This document shows, one piece after another, positions 1 to 13,800 of a stretch of 64,000 bases of DNA. How positions within the stretch are numbered: position 1 is the stretch's first letter; each line of letters begins with the position of its first letter. The translations under genes were made by a program, and so were the position numbers. Source of the DNA: Apus apus (taxonomy: Eukaryota > Chordata > Aves > Apodiformes > Apodidae); contig NC_067305.1 in assembly GCF_020740795.1 (NCBI RefSeq), positions 4,402,001 through 4,466,000 on the forward strand, in the 5' to 3' direction. Below the pieces are notes generated by a model that worked only from the letters and a program-made list of their open reading frames with translations, was not told where the DNA came from and did no database searches.

Positions 1-17
1 TCTTGACAAGCACTGAT

Positions 18-150
18 GGGATCCCCCCTCAGCCTCCTCTTCTCCAGGCAGAACAGCCCCAGGTCCCTCAGCCTTTCCTCATGGGGCAGATGCTTCATTC
101 CTCTCAGCATCTTTCTGGCCCTGTGCTGGATGGCCTCCATCCTCTGGCTC
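18..150 (-). repeat. CR1 LINE fragment, old and diverged
   Basis: The stretch resembles the antisense of the CR1 3' region: 'cttctccaggcagaacagcc', then text close to 'ctcagcctttcctcat' and 'gccctgtgctgga'. It is more diverged than the other CR1 copies in the window, and neither end is sharp. Confidence 0.55.
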
Positions 151-1353
151 AAAGGGAACTTTGCTCAACCCAGAGGGATTAAGAAAGCTCTATCAAATCC
201 TTTTTCCTCTTGTCTGTGAGCTGGCTTGGTGGAGCCTGTGCCTGCAGTGTCCTCCAGCCCTTTGTCCTCCCTGTGGCTGCAGAGGAGAGTGTATTTTGTG
301 GTGTGATGCTGAGCTCTGGCTGGGAGCAGTTTCCAGGCCTGGCATCCCTGCCCTGCTGAGCTCCTGCCACACAAATGCCTTGGGCTCCAGGTTCCTACAT
401 GTATCCCCTCCCTGCTGACAAACGTATTGATCTCCCGGATAACTGGGAGTTAGCCAGCAAGAACTATTTTTATCTCTCTCCTCCTTATAAGGTACCCTCA
501 AATTATCTCAGCCTGAAATCCTGGCAGTTGTTTATCAAGCTCAGACTTTGGTTCTTGGACCTATTGTTCCATGTGCCCGTGGATCATTCGCAGTTTATGC
601 TGCATAAGCCACGTGAGCAATGGTGGCATGAAGGGGCTGCCAGGGTCAGGGACTTGTTGGGTCCCCTCAAAGGGGGATTAAGCCTGGGAAGGGGACTCAT
701 CCCTGCTGTCCCCTAAGCAGATGCTTCCTGAAGCCTGTGTCTGGCAGCAGGAATGAAGTGACAGGGATCTGCAGACAGAACCCATGCAGAGAGTAAGATT
801 TTCCACCGAGCCCCATCCATCATGTTGCTCTGATGCTGTTGGCTCTGCAGCAGCACTTGGTGTTCAGGAAACCGTGGGGCACTGGGGGAGCTGGTCCTCC
901 CCTGGTTTCCCAGAAAAGGATTTCTTTTTCCTTCCTTGAAGCTGGGCTGTGGTGGGAGCAGGATTTATGATCTGATGCCACCGTGATGACTTGAGAAATG
1001 ACAACATCTGCCATTTCTAAAGAGCCAGAGGGACTTTGCTGGCATTGCAGTCAGCAGGGCAGGCCATGCCTGGGTGGCTGCACAGTCTCAGGGGTTGCTA
1101 AGAGATCCACAACAGCTGCTTGGCACTAAACATCCCAGTGACCAAGGAGCTTGTGGACCCACTGGTGGCAGCCAGAGGAGCTGTTTTCAACAGGCTCAGG
1201 ACTTGGTTTCCCAGCTGATGCTCCCTGACATTCCCTTTTCCATGTGCCTGCTGTGGTGACCCTCCTTGTCCCAGCTGCACGAGCTCTTTAGGACTCTCCA
1301 CCTAAAGCCAGGACATGGCAGGGGCTGTGCTGTGCCTGGCACAACAAGATAGT
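151..1353. other. No gene recognised; presumed ARHGEF18 intron or 5' flank
   Basis: I see no coding exon here. Open frames are short and lack splice context or homology. The exon at 1891 starts with one base completing a codon, so at least one earlier ARHGEF18 coding exon must exist. It is either here and unrecognised or, more likely, left of the window. Confidence 0.5.
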
Positions 1354-1850
1354 TCATAGAATTGTGGAGTGGTTTGGGTTGGAAGGGACCTTAAAGATCA
1401 TCTAGATCCAACCCCCCTGCATGGGCAGGGACACCTCCCACCAGCCCAGGTTGCTCCAAGCCCCATCCAACCTGCCCTTCAACACTGCCAGGGATGGGGC
1501 AGCCACAGCTTCCCTGGGCAACCTGGGCCAGGGTCTCACCAGCCTCACACTCCAGAATTCCCTCCTCATGTCTCACCTCAATCTCCCTCTTCCAGTTTTA
1601 ATCCATCCTTCCTTGTCCTCTCCCTCCCTGTCCTTGTCCCAGGTCCCTCCCCAGCTTTCCTGGAGCCCCTTCAGGCACTGGCAGGTGCTCTAAGGTCTCC
1701 CTGGAGCCTTCTCTTCTCCAGGCTGAACAGCCCAACTCTCCCAGCCTGGCTCCAGAGCAGAGCTGCTCCAGCCCAAGGATCATCGCTGTGGCCTCCTCTG
1801 GACTCTCTCCAGGAGCTCCATGTCCTTCTTGTGTTCAGAGATCCAACACA
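1354..1850 (-). repeat. CR1 LINE, 5'-truncated copy, antisense
   Basis: The copy begins with 'tcatagaattgtgg', the reverse of the CR1 tail. It continues through the diagnostic 'ccctgcatgggcagggacac' and 'cttctccaggctgaacagcc' segments to about 1850. The element points left. Its far end lies only about 40 bp from the splice acceptor of the ARHGEF18 exon at 1891. Confidence 0.9.
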
Positions 1851-1890
1851 AGGATCTGCTAACCTGGCTTGTTCCTCCTCCTTGAATTAG

Positions 1891-4800
1891 GTTCAGCCTG
1901 GATACCACAGAAACAGGCAGTGACCCAGAGCAGGAGGATGTGCAGAAGGGCCAGTCCTGCCCACAGCCTCGTGTGTCCATTCATCTGCCCAAAGGGGAAC
2001 TGGAAACCTGGAGCAGCAGCAGCAGGGCTGGCACGGTGATCAAAGTGGAGATAGAGCCACTGCACCCAAGCCTCATGCTCAGCCCTGGCACCCAGGAGAG
2101 GGTGAGTGTGCCAGAGGGTGGGTACAGCAGCAGAGCAAGCTGGGGGGTGCAGGAGGCAACACAGGGAGGTGCCAGCTGCAGGCTGGACTCCTTCCATGCC
2201 AGCCTTGAATGCCAGGAGGTCTGCAGGAACCTCAGCAGGGATGGGCTTTCCCTGCTCTGGGACAAACTGTTCTGGGAGCTGGCTGATGCACAGCCCTCTT
2301 TTCCCCTAAATCCAGCTGGAATTTCCCTTGCTGCAACTTGTGCCTGTTGCCTCTTGTCCCGTCCCTAAGAAAAGTCTGGTGCACAAAAGACCAAAGATGT
2401 CCGTGACTTTTTACTTCTCCAGGCATGTGGCACCAATGGGAAGAGATTGAGGTCCAAGTCTGTCCCATCAGCCTGTGAGACAGTTGTCTCCCCTCAGATT
2501 CCTTGCAGCTTCAACACTTCTCTTCCACCTGTGGAAGGTTGGTACAGACTCTCTCTATATACATGGCATTAAATGAGTCAAGTTGTTTTGATGAAGAACT
2601 GGAGATGTAGGCTCTGCAAGCCTAGACATCTTCTACCCTGTCCTTCTACAAGGTCCCAGGAGCTCCTGACATCAAAAGTCAAGTTGACTTTGAGTCTGAT
2701 CCTGGCTAAGTTCAGTGCCTGTCCCCAGTGTCACGTTGCCACCTGACCACTCCACGGCTGCTGCATCCATCACTCCCTACTCACACCAAGCAAAGATGGT
2801 TTTCTAGGAACAAAAGGCACTGCTCCATCTGCCTGGGGTTAAATGTGCCCTTCCTGTGCCCCCAGGAATGGGGCAAACGAGGTCTGTGTGCAGGCCCCTC
2901 CTGACAGCAGTGCCCTTCACAACCCCCCGTGCAGAGCTGGGGGGAGCAGGCTCTGGGACAAAACTCTCAGATATTGGTTTCTGCACTGAAAGCCAAAGAA
3001 CTGTATAAAAACAAAGGCACTCTAGCTCCTGTAAACTTAATTTTGGCTTTTTCTGTGCTGCCGGAAGCCCTTAACTTCTCCCACCTGTGAGGACTACCCA
3101 GAAGAAAATGTAGAGGCTTGCTAAGGGCACAGCCTGGGAAGTGGAGGGGAAGCTGGCTGTCATGGGAAGGGTCTCTGGGGTGGTATCAGCTCTGACCCTT
3201 TATCTGCAAGCAGAATCCTCAGACATTAATCCAATACAGACAGGAGAAGGGAGGAGTAACACAGAAAAGTGATGTAGCCCTCACCTCCCCCACAGGAATG
3301 CAAAGCAACCTTTCCTTCCCTCACTCTTCCCAGAACTACTCCCCCTCCATCAAAGCCAGAGTGGGAGCCCAGCAGGATTAAGGGGGTCCAGTCCCATAGC
3401 TTGCAACATGGTGCCCCCCAAAGGCAAACCAGGATCCCTGCTGAGAGTGTTTTGTGTTCCAGGTGTTGAACCCCCTGCTCTGGAGATGCTGGAGAAGGAC
3501 CACGTGTCCCCAGACCATGTGTAGGTATTGTCAGTCCTGGCTGTTTTGAGGTGGTGAAGGGTCTTGAGTGTGTCTGAGCTACTGGAGCTGCAACAGCAAA
3601 GGAGATCCCACTCAGTGCTGGGGCACAGCTGAGTGGCTGGTTGTAAACCAGGACCTGATGCTCTGGGGGGTGCAAAATGTCTTTGCAAAGGCATTTTCTA
3701 ATCTCTTGCTTTTCTTCTGCCCCATCCCTGGTAGGCTAATTGTCCACCAGGTACTTCAGGAGCTGAAACAATATCATGGGTAAGTGTGTGGGAGAGGGAC
3801 ATGGGTGGGGAGGTCACGGATCTGCCTAGGACCCACCTGGCAAATGACACTTGGTTCCCTGAAGGGCAAATCCCCAGGGTACCAGAATCACTGTATTTTT
3901 CCAGTTAAACTAGTGTAGAATTGCAAGGAGAAGGAGCATTTCACCTGCTTCTTCTGTAACTCTAAACATCTTCCTGCCCCATCTCCAAAGATGAGCCTTT
4001 CTGCTGACCCAGAAGTTCTGCTCTCGTGTTCTTTGCTGTGTGTCTCATCTTCTTCTCCCCACACAGGGCAAAGAAGAGAGCTTGTGTGCAAGAAGGCAGC
4101 AGTTCTTCCCAGCAGAACATCACCTGGTTTGAGTTCCTGTCTAATGAGTAAGTGAGACAGACAGTGACCCACACACTCTGTGTCCCCAGAGCAGGCTGAT
4201 TTTGAGCCCTCCTCCATCTAAGCTCTACAGCCCTGCTAATACTGTCTGCAGGACCCTGGTGTCTGCAGTGGGTGTAGCCAGGATCAGGGCCTCGTTGTGC
4301 CTCACACGGAACAAAACCACAGCCAGCCAGGACTCACCCATGCAATTTGAAAGTACAGCCCCTTATTTGCAAGTGTCCCATTAATAAATGACATGAGTGA
4401 TGCCAAACCAGATCCACCAGGAGGTGGAAAGCTGAGAGATGGGGTCTTAAAGTCAGGCTTCAGATGAAGTTCATCAGGGCTCTCCCTGACTTGTGGTTGG
4501 TCAGTTAACTGCCCCTTAGTGAAGATGTTTTTGGTCTTGTTTCAGAAACGAGGAGAGTGGGAAGAGTGATAAAGCAGAGAAGGGCACGAAGGTGATGAGA
4601 CGTCTGAGTTCCCTGCGGAGCCGAGTCACTGGGTCCTGGCAGAAGGATAAGGTGAGGGAGAGGTACTTACTTTGTGGAAGGGACCGCTGAATTTTTCAAG
4701 TAGAAAAGGGGCTCTGACCCAGTCAGTTGGATTGTTTTGGGTGTTTGAGGCCTGTATATTGGTCAGCAGATGCACTGTGAGCCCTAACATATCGTACTGG

Positions 4801-7800
4801 ATAGAGTGGCCCCCAACTTTCAGCCCACCTTGCTCCAGGGCATGTTCTGGCTGCTCTCATGCTGTCTCAGCTCAAGTTGTGCAGACCAGGAGAGGAGTGC
4901 AGTGCCTGGAGCACCCACTGTGGTGATCAGCAGAGCCTGCAGAGGCACAACTCCTGCTGCAGTGCTGTGTCCTGCCTGTCCTCACGCATGGACCTTGCCT
5001 AGAGGGACTGGCCCAAGCCTTAGGGAGGCATCTGGGAAAAGCATTATGATCCCAAAAGTTTGGGCACAGAAGTGCTCACTGTACTTGCTCACACCAGCTT
5101 TCTGCATTTCATTTTTAGCAGCAGCAAAAGGAACCTGTGGGCAGCCTGAGGCCTGTAACCAAGCTGTGTTTGTCTCCTTCCAGGGTAAGAACAAAGAGCA
5201 GCCAAAAGAGAGAGAGAAGGAGAAAGAGACAAAGGAGCCAAAAGAGAGGTGGAAAGAGATCAATAGGCACCAGCTTGTGCCAGGGGTTTTCTCCAGTTGC
5301 ACCAGCTGCTCACTGTGTGCCAAACCTCTTGTGAATAAAAGTGGTCTGCAGTGCCTGAGTGAGTACGGCTCTGAGGGGCAGCTCTGCCCCAGCCCGCCTG
5401 CTCCTCTGCTTAAATCCTCCTCCTGGATTCTTTCCCTCTCTGCCTGACTTGCCTCTGCCCCACCACCCTGCTTGGCCTGGCTCGGTTGTTTCTCCAGATA
5501 GTCTAAATGATCTCTAAATCCTGCCTGGCAATGGTTGATCCACATTTTCTTTGGCCGCTTGACCATTTCCTGCCCCTTTCCCCCAAGGACGGTTCTAGGT
5601 CAACTTTTCCTTCAGTATCTTTTTTTCCACAAAGCTCTGCTTTGCCCAAGCAATCACCCCTGCTGCCTGAGTGAAGTTGCATCTTTTAGGCTGTTTTTTC
5701 ACAGCTGCAGGGATGTCTCAGCTCAGCCTCTGCCCTAGGCAGGGGCACAGGGATTTCTGGAGCATCCAAAACTTCATGAACTAACATGAAAATCAAATGG
5801 TGCCTCCCAGAGCCTGTGGGAGTGGTGGCTGCTGTGTGGGGCTGTGTCCTCCCTGCACTGGCACTGGCACTGCTGCATGGCTTTGGCTGATGGACAAACC
5901 CTGTCCCTCCTCTCTGAAGCAGGTACTCAGGGCACTGAAGAACATTTTAATTCCCAAGGGATTGTCTGTGGGCAGAGAAAACCTGGAAATGAGAAGATTG
6001 CTCTCTTTCTCTACCCTGTGTCCTCAAGCCATGCTTGCTCTTCAATAAGAGTCTCTCAGAGGCTCTTAAGGTCAGTAAAACCTTCCTGGGGCTAAGAACT
6101 GGCTGCCCTTGGACATGTGCTCTTGGGAGTGTGCTTTCCCTGGAGGACAGCTGGAGAGGAACTGAAAAGAATTCACCACAGGTCCAGCAGTTAGTGAGCA
6201 CTTTGCAGGTGCCACAGCAAAAACCAAGTGCTTTGTGGCTACGTAGAGAGAACCTAAATATTAGGGGAGGAGGCAGAGTGATGCCTTGTTACTCCTTCCC
6301 GAAGAACCTCCTGGCAGAGGCTGTGCTTGCAGTCCTGCATGCTGCTTTACAAAAAGTACCTGAAGCAGAGAGGACACAGATAGTCCTTGATCCCCAGTGC
6401 ACCAGCAGCCTGGAGCCATGTTCTGCGTGGTCCTGGGAACTCTGAGGTCATTGTCTCTGTGAGGGATGCTTCACTGAGCAACCACCATAGAGATCTGTGA
6501 CCTGGAGGGCAAGGGCTTGGAGCTAGCTGTCCAAAGGGCTTGGTGTACATTTCTGGGGCTTGGACAGGAGGTGTAGAAACCTTCAGGCTGTTTCTCCAGA
6601 ACAATCTGTGTTCTTGAATCTTGCTAACATTCAGGAGAAAAACTCCAAGGTGGCTGAGGAATTGGTTTGTGTTTGGGTCTCTGACATCTCCTTTGGCTTT
6701 CTGGGCTGCTCAGGGACAGGAGGTCCAAGCTAACGTGGGCAGCAGAGCTTATTTTTGCCTGTTCCTTTTGTGGTGGCTTGAACTGAGGCTGAACAACTGG
6801 GCAAGGTTCTGAGATGTTGGTGAAAATTAATGTCCTGTCTGTGGTCAGAGCTGGGCTGGGACTTGTGTGACAGCTGGTAGCCTGACAGTGCCTATCCATG
6901 AACGATGCTGGGCTGAAACCTTTACGAGCTGATAGTTGTTATCACTCCCTCCAGTTTTTGTGGCTGGGAGCAGTGTGTGGTCCCCTGACAAGTCACTGAT
7001 AGAGCTCTTGAAAAGCAAGCTCCAGAACCACGGTGCAGCCAGAGTGGCTCGCCTGCTTCTCAGAAGTGTGAGCTGCTCTGTCAGGGCTCAGCCTGAGCTG
7101 TAGTTGCTGCCAGGATCTGAGGACGTTTGGCTGCTCCTCTTGTTTTCTCATGATGAACTCACACTTCACCATCTATACGCTCCGGGCCCCCAGCCAGCTC
7201 GCCGTCCATCTCATGGTCAGGTGCTGTTGTTCATGTTCTCTCCACGGTATTTTTAACGGCAGCACCACCACGTGGTAGAAAACAAAAGAGGCTGATGGAA
7301 ATAAAAGACAAGAAGGGATGGTAGTTAAGGGAATGGAGTGAGCTGAAGCCAGGCAGAGAAAGGATGGGGAAAATATTAGGAAGCTGGAGGTAATTCACTG
7401 TCCTGTGGACAGGAAAAGTCCAGTGGCTTCCATGGCTGTGATGAAACAGAGCAAGAGCTCCTCTTACAAGAGCAAGAAACAACATGAGGAATTCTGCTTT
7501 TAGTTCAGAACAAGGAATCATTGCTTTGTTAAGAACATGCACGTGAGCCATGAAGAAGGGGGCCCTGTACATGGTAACTTGTTTCTTTCTCCTTCCTAAT
7601 TCCTCCCATCTCTCCTCACACCACTCAAAGCCTCCCAAAGAAGGGGAGGAGGAGGCTGTGCTGTGTGTCCAGAGTATAGATGTGGGACTGTTTCTGCAGC
7701 TCCAGTTTTGGAGTCTCACAGATGTGATGTTAGGAGCCTGGCAGGGCTGAAAAACAAAGAGGAATGTTTGCAGTCGCTGGGACCTCGACAACAGTGGCCA

Positions 7801-10800
7801 CCCAAACTTTGCTGTTACATAAACTTTGAGCTGTGAGTCTCTAGGTTTATTGTGCACCTGGAAATGGAGAAAGCTCCTTTTGAGCCTTTGCTGTCAAGGC
7901 TGGAGAAGGTTCTGTGCCTAAATTAATCCCCTCTTATAAACATGCTTCCAGAGTTTATGCAAAAGGAGTTAGATGAGTCCCAGGAAAGCCCTGACAGGAG
8001 GAGAGCTCTCCAAGCAGGCTGTGCCATGGAGGCCAGCCAAGGATACACCATGGAATACGGATTGCTTCCCTACTAGAGAGCTGAGCTTGGGCACTGGGTT
8101 AGAGGTGGGTCTTCTACATCTTCTTCAGTGGAGAGTTACATCTCTGTTACATTTCGGGAAAGACTGAGCCCTGGACCCTGTAGGGAGGTTGGATCAACCA
8201 TCTTCAAAAGGAAACCTGTAGCTGCAACCAAAGCGTTTGGTAGGCTTCAAATTCATTTTCTTTAAGAGAAGGTGCTTGATTAATGAATCTTTCTGAATAA
8301 TGCAGGCTGTGCTGGACACCAGACTGTCCACCTGTCCTAGGATGACCCTTGCTGGCTACTTTGGCACAGAGGCTGATTTATAAGAAATTGCTGTAACGTC
8401 TCTTCTCCAGGACTTAGTTAAGGCACATTGTGAAACACGTTTGGAGAACCATTTCCTTCCTCACAATGGTTCTGTGGGTCAGTGGAGGGCATGGGTCTCT
8501 GCAGTTTGTCAGGCAAACATCCTCCCCCCATGCTTTTTTATCTGCAAGTAGAGAGGCCAGAATGGCCCTCGGTTTGGACTTGAAACATGGTGTGAAATTC
8601 ACTTGGCACTTGTGCCTGCACGCTTTTGCTTTCAGGATTCCCACTGCACCAATGAGCTGATACAGGAAGGATAGTTTTGGCTTTTGTCAGGGGGAATTAC
8701 TTGATTCTTTTTTTTCTTTTTTTTTTTTTAAATCCTGAAATTTCTGCTCACAGCCCACACAGAGTCTTGAGAAGTCTGAAAAGCAGCAGGCAACCTGAAA
8801 CTTTGCATTTCTGGAGAGAGACGCAGCAGCCAAAAAGCTTCTATTTAGGGGGAAAAAAGGAGTTTTGGCTGCTGTACCATGATGACAGGGATAAATGGCC
8901 TGGGAGTCCCACTTGGAATAAATGATTACTGACAGGAGTCCAAATAAAACAGGCAAAAGCAGAGCGACTGCAATAGGCTGTGGGTTAATGAGGTTATAAG
9001 CCCATGAAGCAGGATCTAAAGCAAATGGGAAAGTGTTTTGCAGTGCTGGAAATACTGACTGAGCTACAAGTCTGCTGACATGGAGCTGGCTCTACCAAAC
9101 TGTCAAGGTTTTAGGAAAGGAAGCTGAAGAATATAGTATTTTCAGTGCTTCTCTTTTTCTGCTTTTCACTTTCATTTTTTATCTGGGGAGTGTTGTCTTC
9201 ATCTGGAGCATCTCTAAGGTGCTGCTCCTTGCCTGCCTTGGTAAAACCTTAGGATTTTGTACGTTTGGCCTGAGAAGTACATAAGGCTGCACGACAGTAA
9301 TCTACCTGCAACTGATTCAGTAAGAAATGTTTTGTTATTATGGAATGACACAGGGTTTGAAAGTTGGTGCTGTTCTCTTCTTTGTAATCCAAACCTTCGC
9401 TGTAAGCTATGGAGTCTTTCAGCTGGTTGCTGTGCCAGTTTTTGCTCTGATTTTTGAGGAGATGCCCTGAGGCCAGCCACACAAGCACAGCACGTTCTCT
9501 CCATGACAGCTGTAGTTGGGCAATCTGCAATGCTTTACTTTTGTGTTATAGCAAAGCACGAAGTTTGAAGTGCCAAAGGATTAATCTGTCACCAAGTGAC
9601 AGCCAGTTGTTTACCCCCAAACTGCTTTATTTAATTATTATTTCTCTGTAGTGCTGAGAGGCCCCAATAAAGACTGGGACCTTAGGCCTGTACAGAAGCA
9701 GCACAAAAGGGAGCATTTTTGAAAAGCTTGCAACTATAAGATGAAGATAAAAAATAAAATTGATTGAACAGGTCACAGTGGGGAAAGTCAGAGACAATAT
9801 TGGTCCTGTGGTAGTCTAGGATTTCAGCACAATTCTGGCCCAAACAGTGGCAGGTTCTTTCAAAGCAGCATGGGAAAGCTGTAGGGCAAATTTCGAGAGG
9901 GGATGTTTGTTTTGTCATGGTGTAGGTTGTGTTCTCAGGCTTGACAGGCAACTCGGATGTCCATGATTTAAAATATGACAAACTTGGGATGGAGATCACT
10001 ACTGTAAATCCTCAGAGTGAAGCATAGATCAGGAGGTGAGGTTAGGTCATGAGCTCTTCTAGTTTTTCCTCTCTGCACAGAGTACTTCGGCGGTCTGGTG
10101 CCGGTATTAGGTCAAACCCCGCTGGTGTTGGGGAAAAGGTGTTTTTTCCAGCCAGCAATTTAGTTATACGGGTCGGTGTGTAAATCTGCTGATAGTGAAG
10201 ATAATTCCCCTTTGCTTTGGCCATTTGTCTGCCTGGGCAGGCACTCACAGTTGTGGGGTAGATGAGGACACCGGGCACCCCAACCTTGCCTCGGCCATAA
10301 ACACTTCAGCCCATTTTGAATGGCAAACCTCACCAGGCTTTTAATAACAAATTACGTATTTAGAGTGAGTCCTGGGTGCTGAGCAAACACATGAACTATT
10401 ATGTTAAAGCTGTCACTTGGGATGCTACATCCCATCTGTCAGAAGGCCTGTTGAGCCTTGGCTCCTGCCGCAGCCGGGCCCTGACGGAGCGCAGCTCCCC
10501 GGGAGCTCGCCCGGCGGGTGGGATAGTTACAGCTTCTCACACCCGGGGCTGGTGGCCTGAGACCCTCATCAGGGACAGGTCTGGTGGGTCTCGGCTCCAG
10601 CCGTCTCTCCCACCCTAGCAGTGGGATGAGGGGAAGAGCTGGGGCTGCGGTGCCTTCTCTGAGGGAAGAGCTGGGGCTGCGGTGCCTTCTCTGGGGGAAG
10701 AGCTGGGGCTGCGGTGCCTTCTCTGGGGGAAGAGCTGGGGCTGCGGTGCCTTCTCTGAGGGAAGAGCTGGGGCTGCGGTGCCTTCTCTGGGGGAAGAGCT

Positions 10801-13800
10801 GGGGCTGCGGTGCCTTCTCTGAGGGAAGAGCTGGGGCTGCGGTGCCTTCTCTGGGGGAAGAGCTGGGGCTGCGGTGCCTTCTCTGAGGGGAAAGTTGGGG
10901 CTGCGGTGCCTTCTCTGGGGGGAAAAGCTGGGGCTGCGGTGCCTTCTCTGAGGGAAGAGCTGGGGCTGCGGTGCCTTCTCTGGGGGGAAAAGCTGGGGCT
11001 GCGGTGCCTTCTCTGAGGGAAGAGCTGGGGCTGCGGTGCCTTCTCTGAGGGGAAAGTTGGGGCTGCGGTGCCTTCTCTGAGGGGAAAGTTGGGGCTGCGG
11101 TGCCTTCTCTGAGGGAAGAGCTGGGGCTGCGGTGCCTTCTCTGAGGGGAAAGTTGGGGCTGCGGTGCCTTCTCTGAGGGAAAAAGCGCGGGCTCTACGCC
11201 CCCTGCCCTCCCTGAGGGAACGGCTGGGGCAAGGGCGGCTGTGCCCGCCCCGCGGGGAGCCCGGGGCTCCGTCCCCCCGCTGTCCCGAGGGGACCCCGGG
11301 GCTCCGTCCCCCCAGGGGACCCCGGGGCTCCCGCCGCCGCCGCCCCTCAGGCCGGGCCGGGGTCCCCGCGCGCTCCCGCGGGGGGAGGGCCCCGCCCCCC
11401 CCCGTGCCGCGCACGCGCGCAGCCGCCTTTCCCCTTTCGCTTCCGGGACTTCCCTTGTTGCTGCGGCGGCGGCTCCGGGGACCGAGAGCGCAACCGGCGG
11501 CTCCCCGGGGACTCCGGTAAGAGACCGGGGTGTCAGCCGCGCCCGCCGGCGCCCCGAGCCTCGGCCCCCGGCTCCCCGCGGTCTCACCCCCTTCCCGGTC
11601 TCTCCCTCCCCCCCCCCCAGCCCGGGGCGCTGGGAGGCCGCGGCCCGGTGGCGGGCCCGGTGGCGGGCAGCGCTGCTCCCGGGGCAGGGCAGTGCCCGCG
11701 CTGAGGGGGTTTCCAGCGGGGCCTGCCCGCCCGCCGCTCCGTCTGGCCCCGTCCCGCGGGGCCGGGACGCGGCGCCGGCCTCCTCAGCGGAGTTTGGCCG
11801 GGGCAGCGCGTTGCTCGTCCCTTTTCGTGACAAATCCCGCAGGGTTTTATCGTCCTCCCAGCGTTAGCAGCTCAAGGCTTAATCTGGGGGGCAGGACGTG
11901 GGTTGCGAAGAGCCGAGTCCTTCCCTCAGAGACCTCTTCTAGGGGCTGAAACAAAAGGTGGAGTTGCGCGCCGGGGAGGTAGCCTGATATGAGGCTGGTT
12001 CGCTTTGTGCCCCAGTTTTGGGTCTGAGCATCCTTAATGCTCCTGAAATCCTGCACCTCCTCCTCTCCGTTGCCCTGCACCCGTAGTGCTGGGGCTACGG
12101 CAGGGAGAGGAGTCCGGGGTTGTGCATAAAAAGGTCTTGAACGTGGAGCCATCAGACACTGTGTGTTGTCGTTCCACCTGATGTTTACCTGTGAAATATT
12201 TTAAATACCTGTTATGATTGTCATAGTTGCTGCTTCAGTTCTGTAGCGTTCCCCTAGGGTGGGGGAAGGGTTCAGCGTGAGAGAATTGAAAAGGTACTCG
12301 TATTTCTTTTAGGGGAGTATGCTAATTTCGCTTTGCATTCTTTAAAAAACAGAAACATCAGCTGTTCATTTTTTCTGGTTTGGGTTTCTGTGCTTAAAGA
12401 AAACCCCGAGGCTACCAGAACTTGCAGTTGGGAATGACACGACCCCACCCCCCCATTCCACTTATCTGATATTTTGACAATAAAACGAGATACAGGGATA
12501 AAGTAATTACAGGTTGTTGTGTTTTTTTAAAGACAAAGAGGAATGCTTCAACAGGGAAGCTGAAACTTGGTTATTTAGTGGTGTTGGTCTTTTGCATGGA
12601 CTGTCTCTGCTCCAGAATGTCAAGTGTCTCATCCCCCTGCACCCCTTCCAGTTTTTGGTTTTTACCTCTGAGTAATTAGGTGAGTTAGCAAAACAAGTAA
12701 TCACCAAAGCCACTAGGACAAAGTTAAATCTGCTCTGAGTTCCTGAAGATACATGACCTGGATTTACCTAATAGAGAAACTTCTTTGTGTTCCACTGAAG
12801 CTCCTCCTCTTTCCTGAGGAGATTTATCACAAAGCCACTCTGCTCTTTCTGGAATGCTGGTATTGTTTGAAATGTTGTGTGGCTCTATGTATAAATTAAG
12901 GTTTTATATTCTGTATTAATCATTCATATGCAAGTTGTTTTCTTTCTTGGTTTGAGAGAGAGGATTTACCTTGTATGGTGTAGGGTAAGGAAAAGAGACA
13001 AGGGATCCTCTTTAATCCCTGAAGCCTTGGACATTTGAAAACAGAAAAACTACTAATTTCACAAGAAAACTGTTTTGTCCATGGCTCTTGTCTGCTGCTT
13101 AGATCTAATAGGTAGTAAATAGATCCTTAGCATTAAAATAGTGCTTGAACTTGTATCATTAGCATAAATGTTAAAAGGTGGCCCTGCCTGAACTTAGGGG
13201 TTTTAAAGGTTTTTTTTTAGTCTGTCATTTAAAAAAGAAAAAAGTCACTAGTTCAATTTCAGATTAATCACAGCATATCTGTCAGTTGTAGTTGTTTGCA
13301 AATGGCCTTTTAAGAGTTATTTGATTGGGCAGTATGGTTCCAGACCAAAGGTCAGGGTCATAATACTCATAATATTTGGTGAGTCATAGATTTGTCCTGG
13401 AATCCAATTCTGGAAGACATTTATAGGCCATTGCCAGTGTCTGATCCACTGGAAGCTATTCCAGCTGGGGGAGAAAATGTATTCACCTGCCCTTTTTCAG
13501 CTGGGTTCATTGCCCTCTTGCACACTGTGAATCAGTGTTAGGCTTTTGGGCATTGTAATGTCTCATCCAATAAAATGCTCTTAAGTTGTAAATTGGTTCC
13601 TGTGAACCTTTGGGAAAGCATCTCATTAATAAGGGAAGTGGCTTGTTGTTTTTTTTATTATACCAGGTATTAATTTTATTACCCTCAAGTGAGAACAGGA
13701 TCTTTTATGGTGTTTGTGAGCCTCTTGGTCTGAAATATCTTTGCTGGATGAGGCCCTTGCTTCAGTTAGCCTGTCCCTGAGCAATAGGACATCACTGGCA

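Noticed and set aside
1369-1890. A 173-codon open frame rich in Pro, Ser and Leu
   Set aside because: It is translated antisense CR1. The same peptides recur at 39.5, 48.6, 57.7, 60.4 and 62.5 kb.
10439-11833. A 464-codon minus-strand open frame with repeated EKAPQPQL/REGTAAPA peptides
   Set aside because: It is the read-through of the 32-bp minisatellite. The repeat period is not a multiple of three and all frames are open because the unit lacks stops. There is no independent gene evidence.
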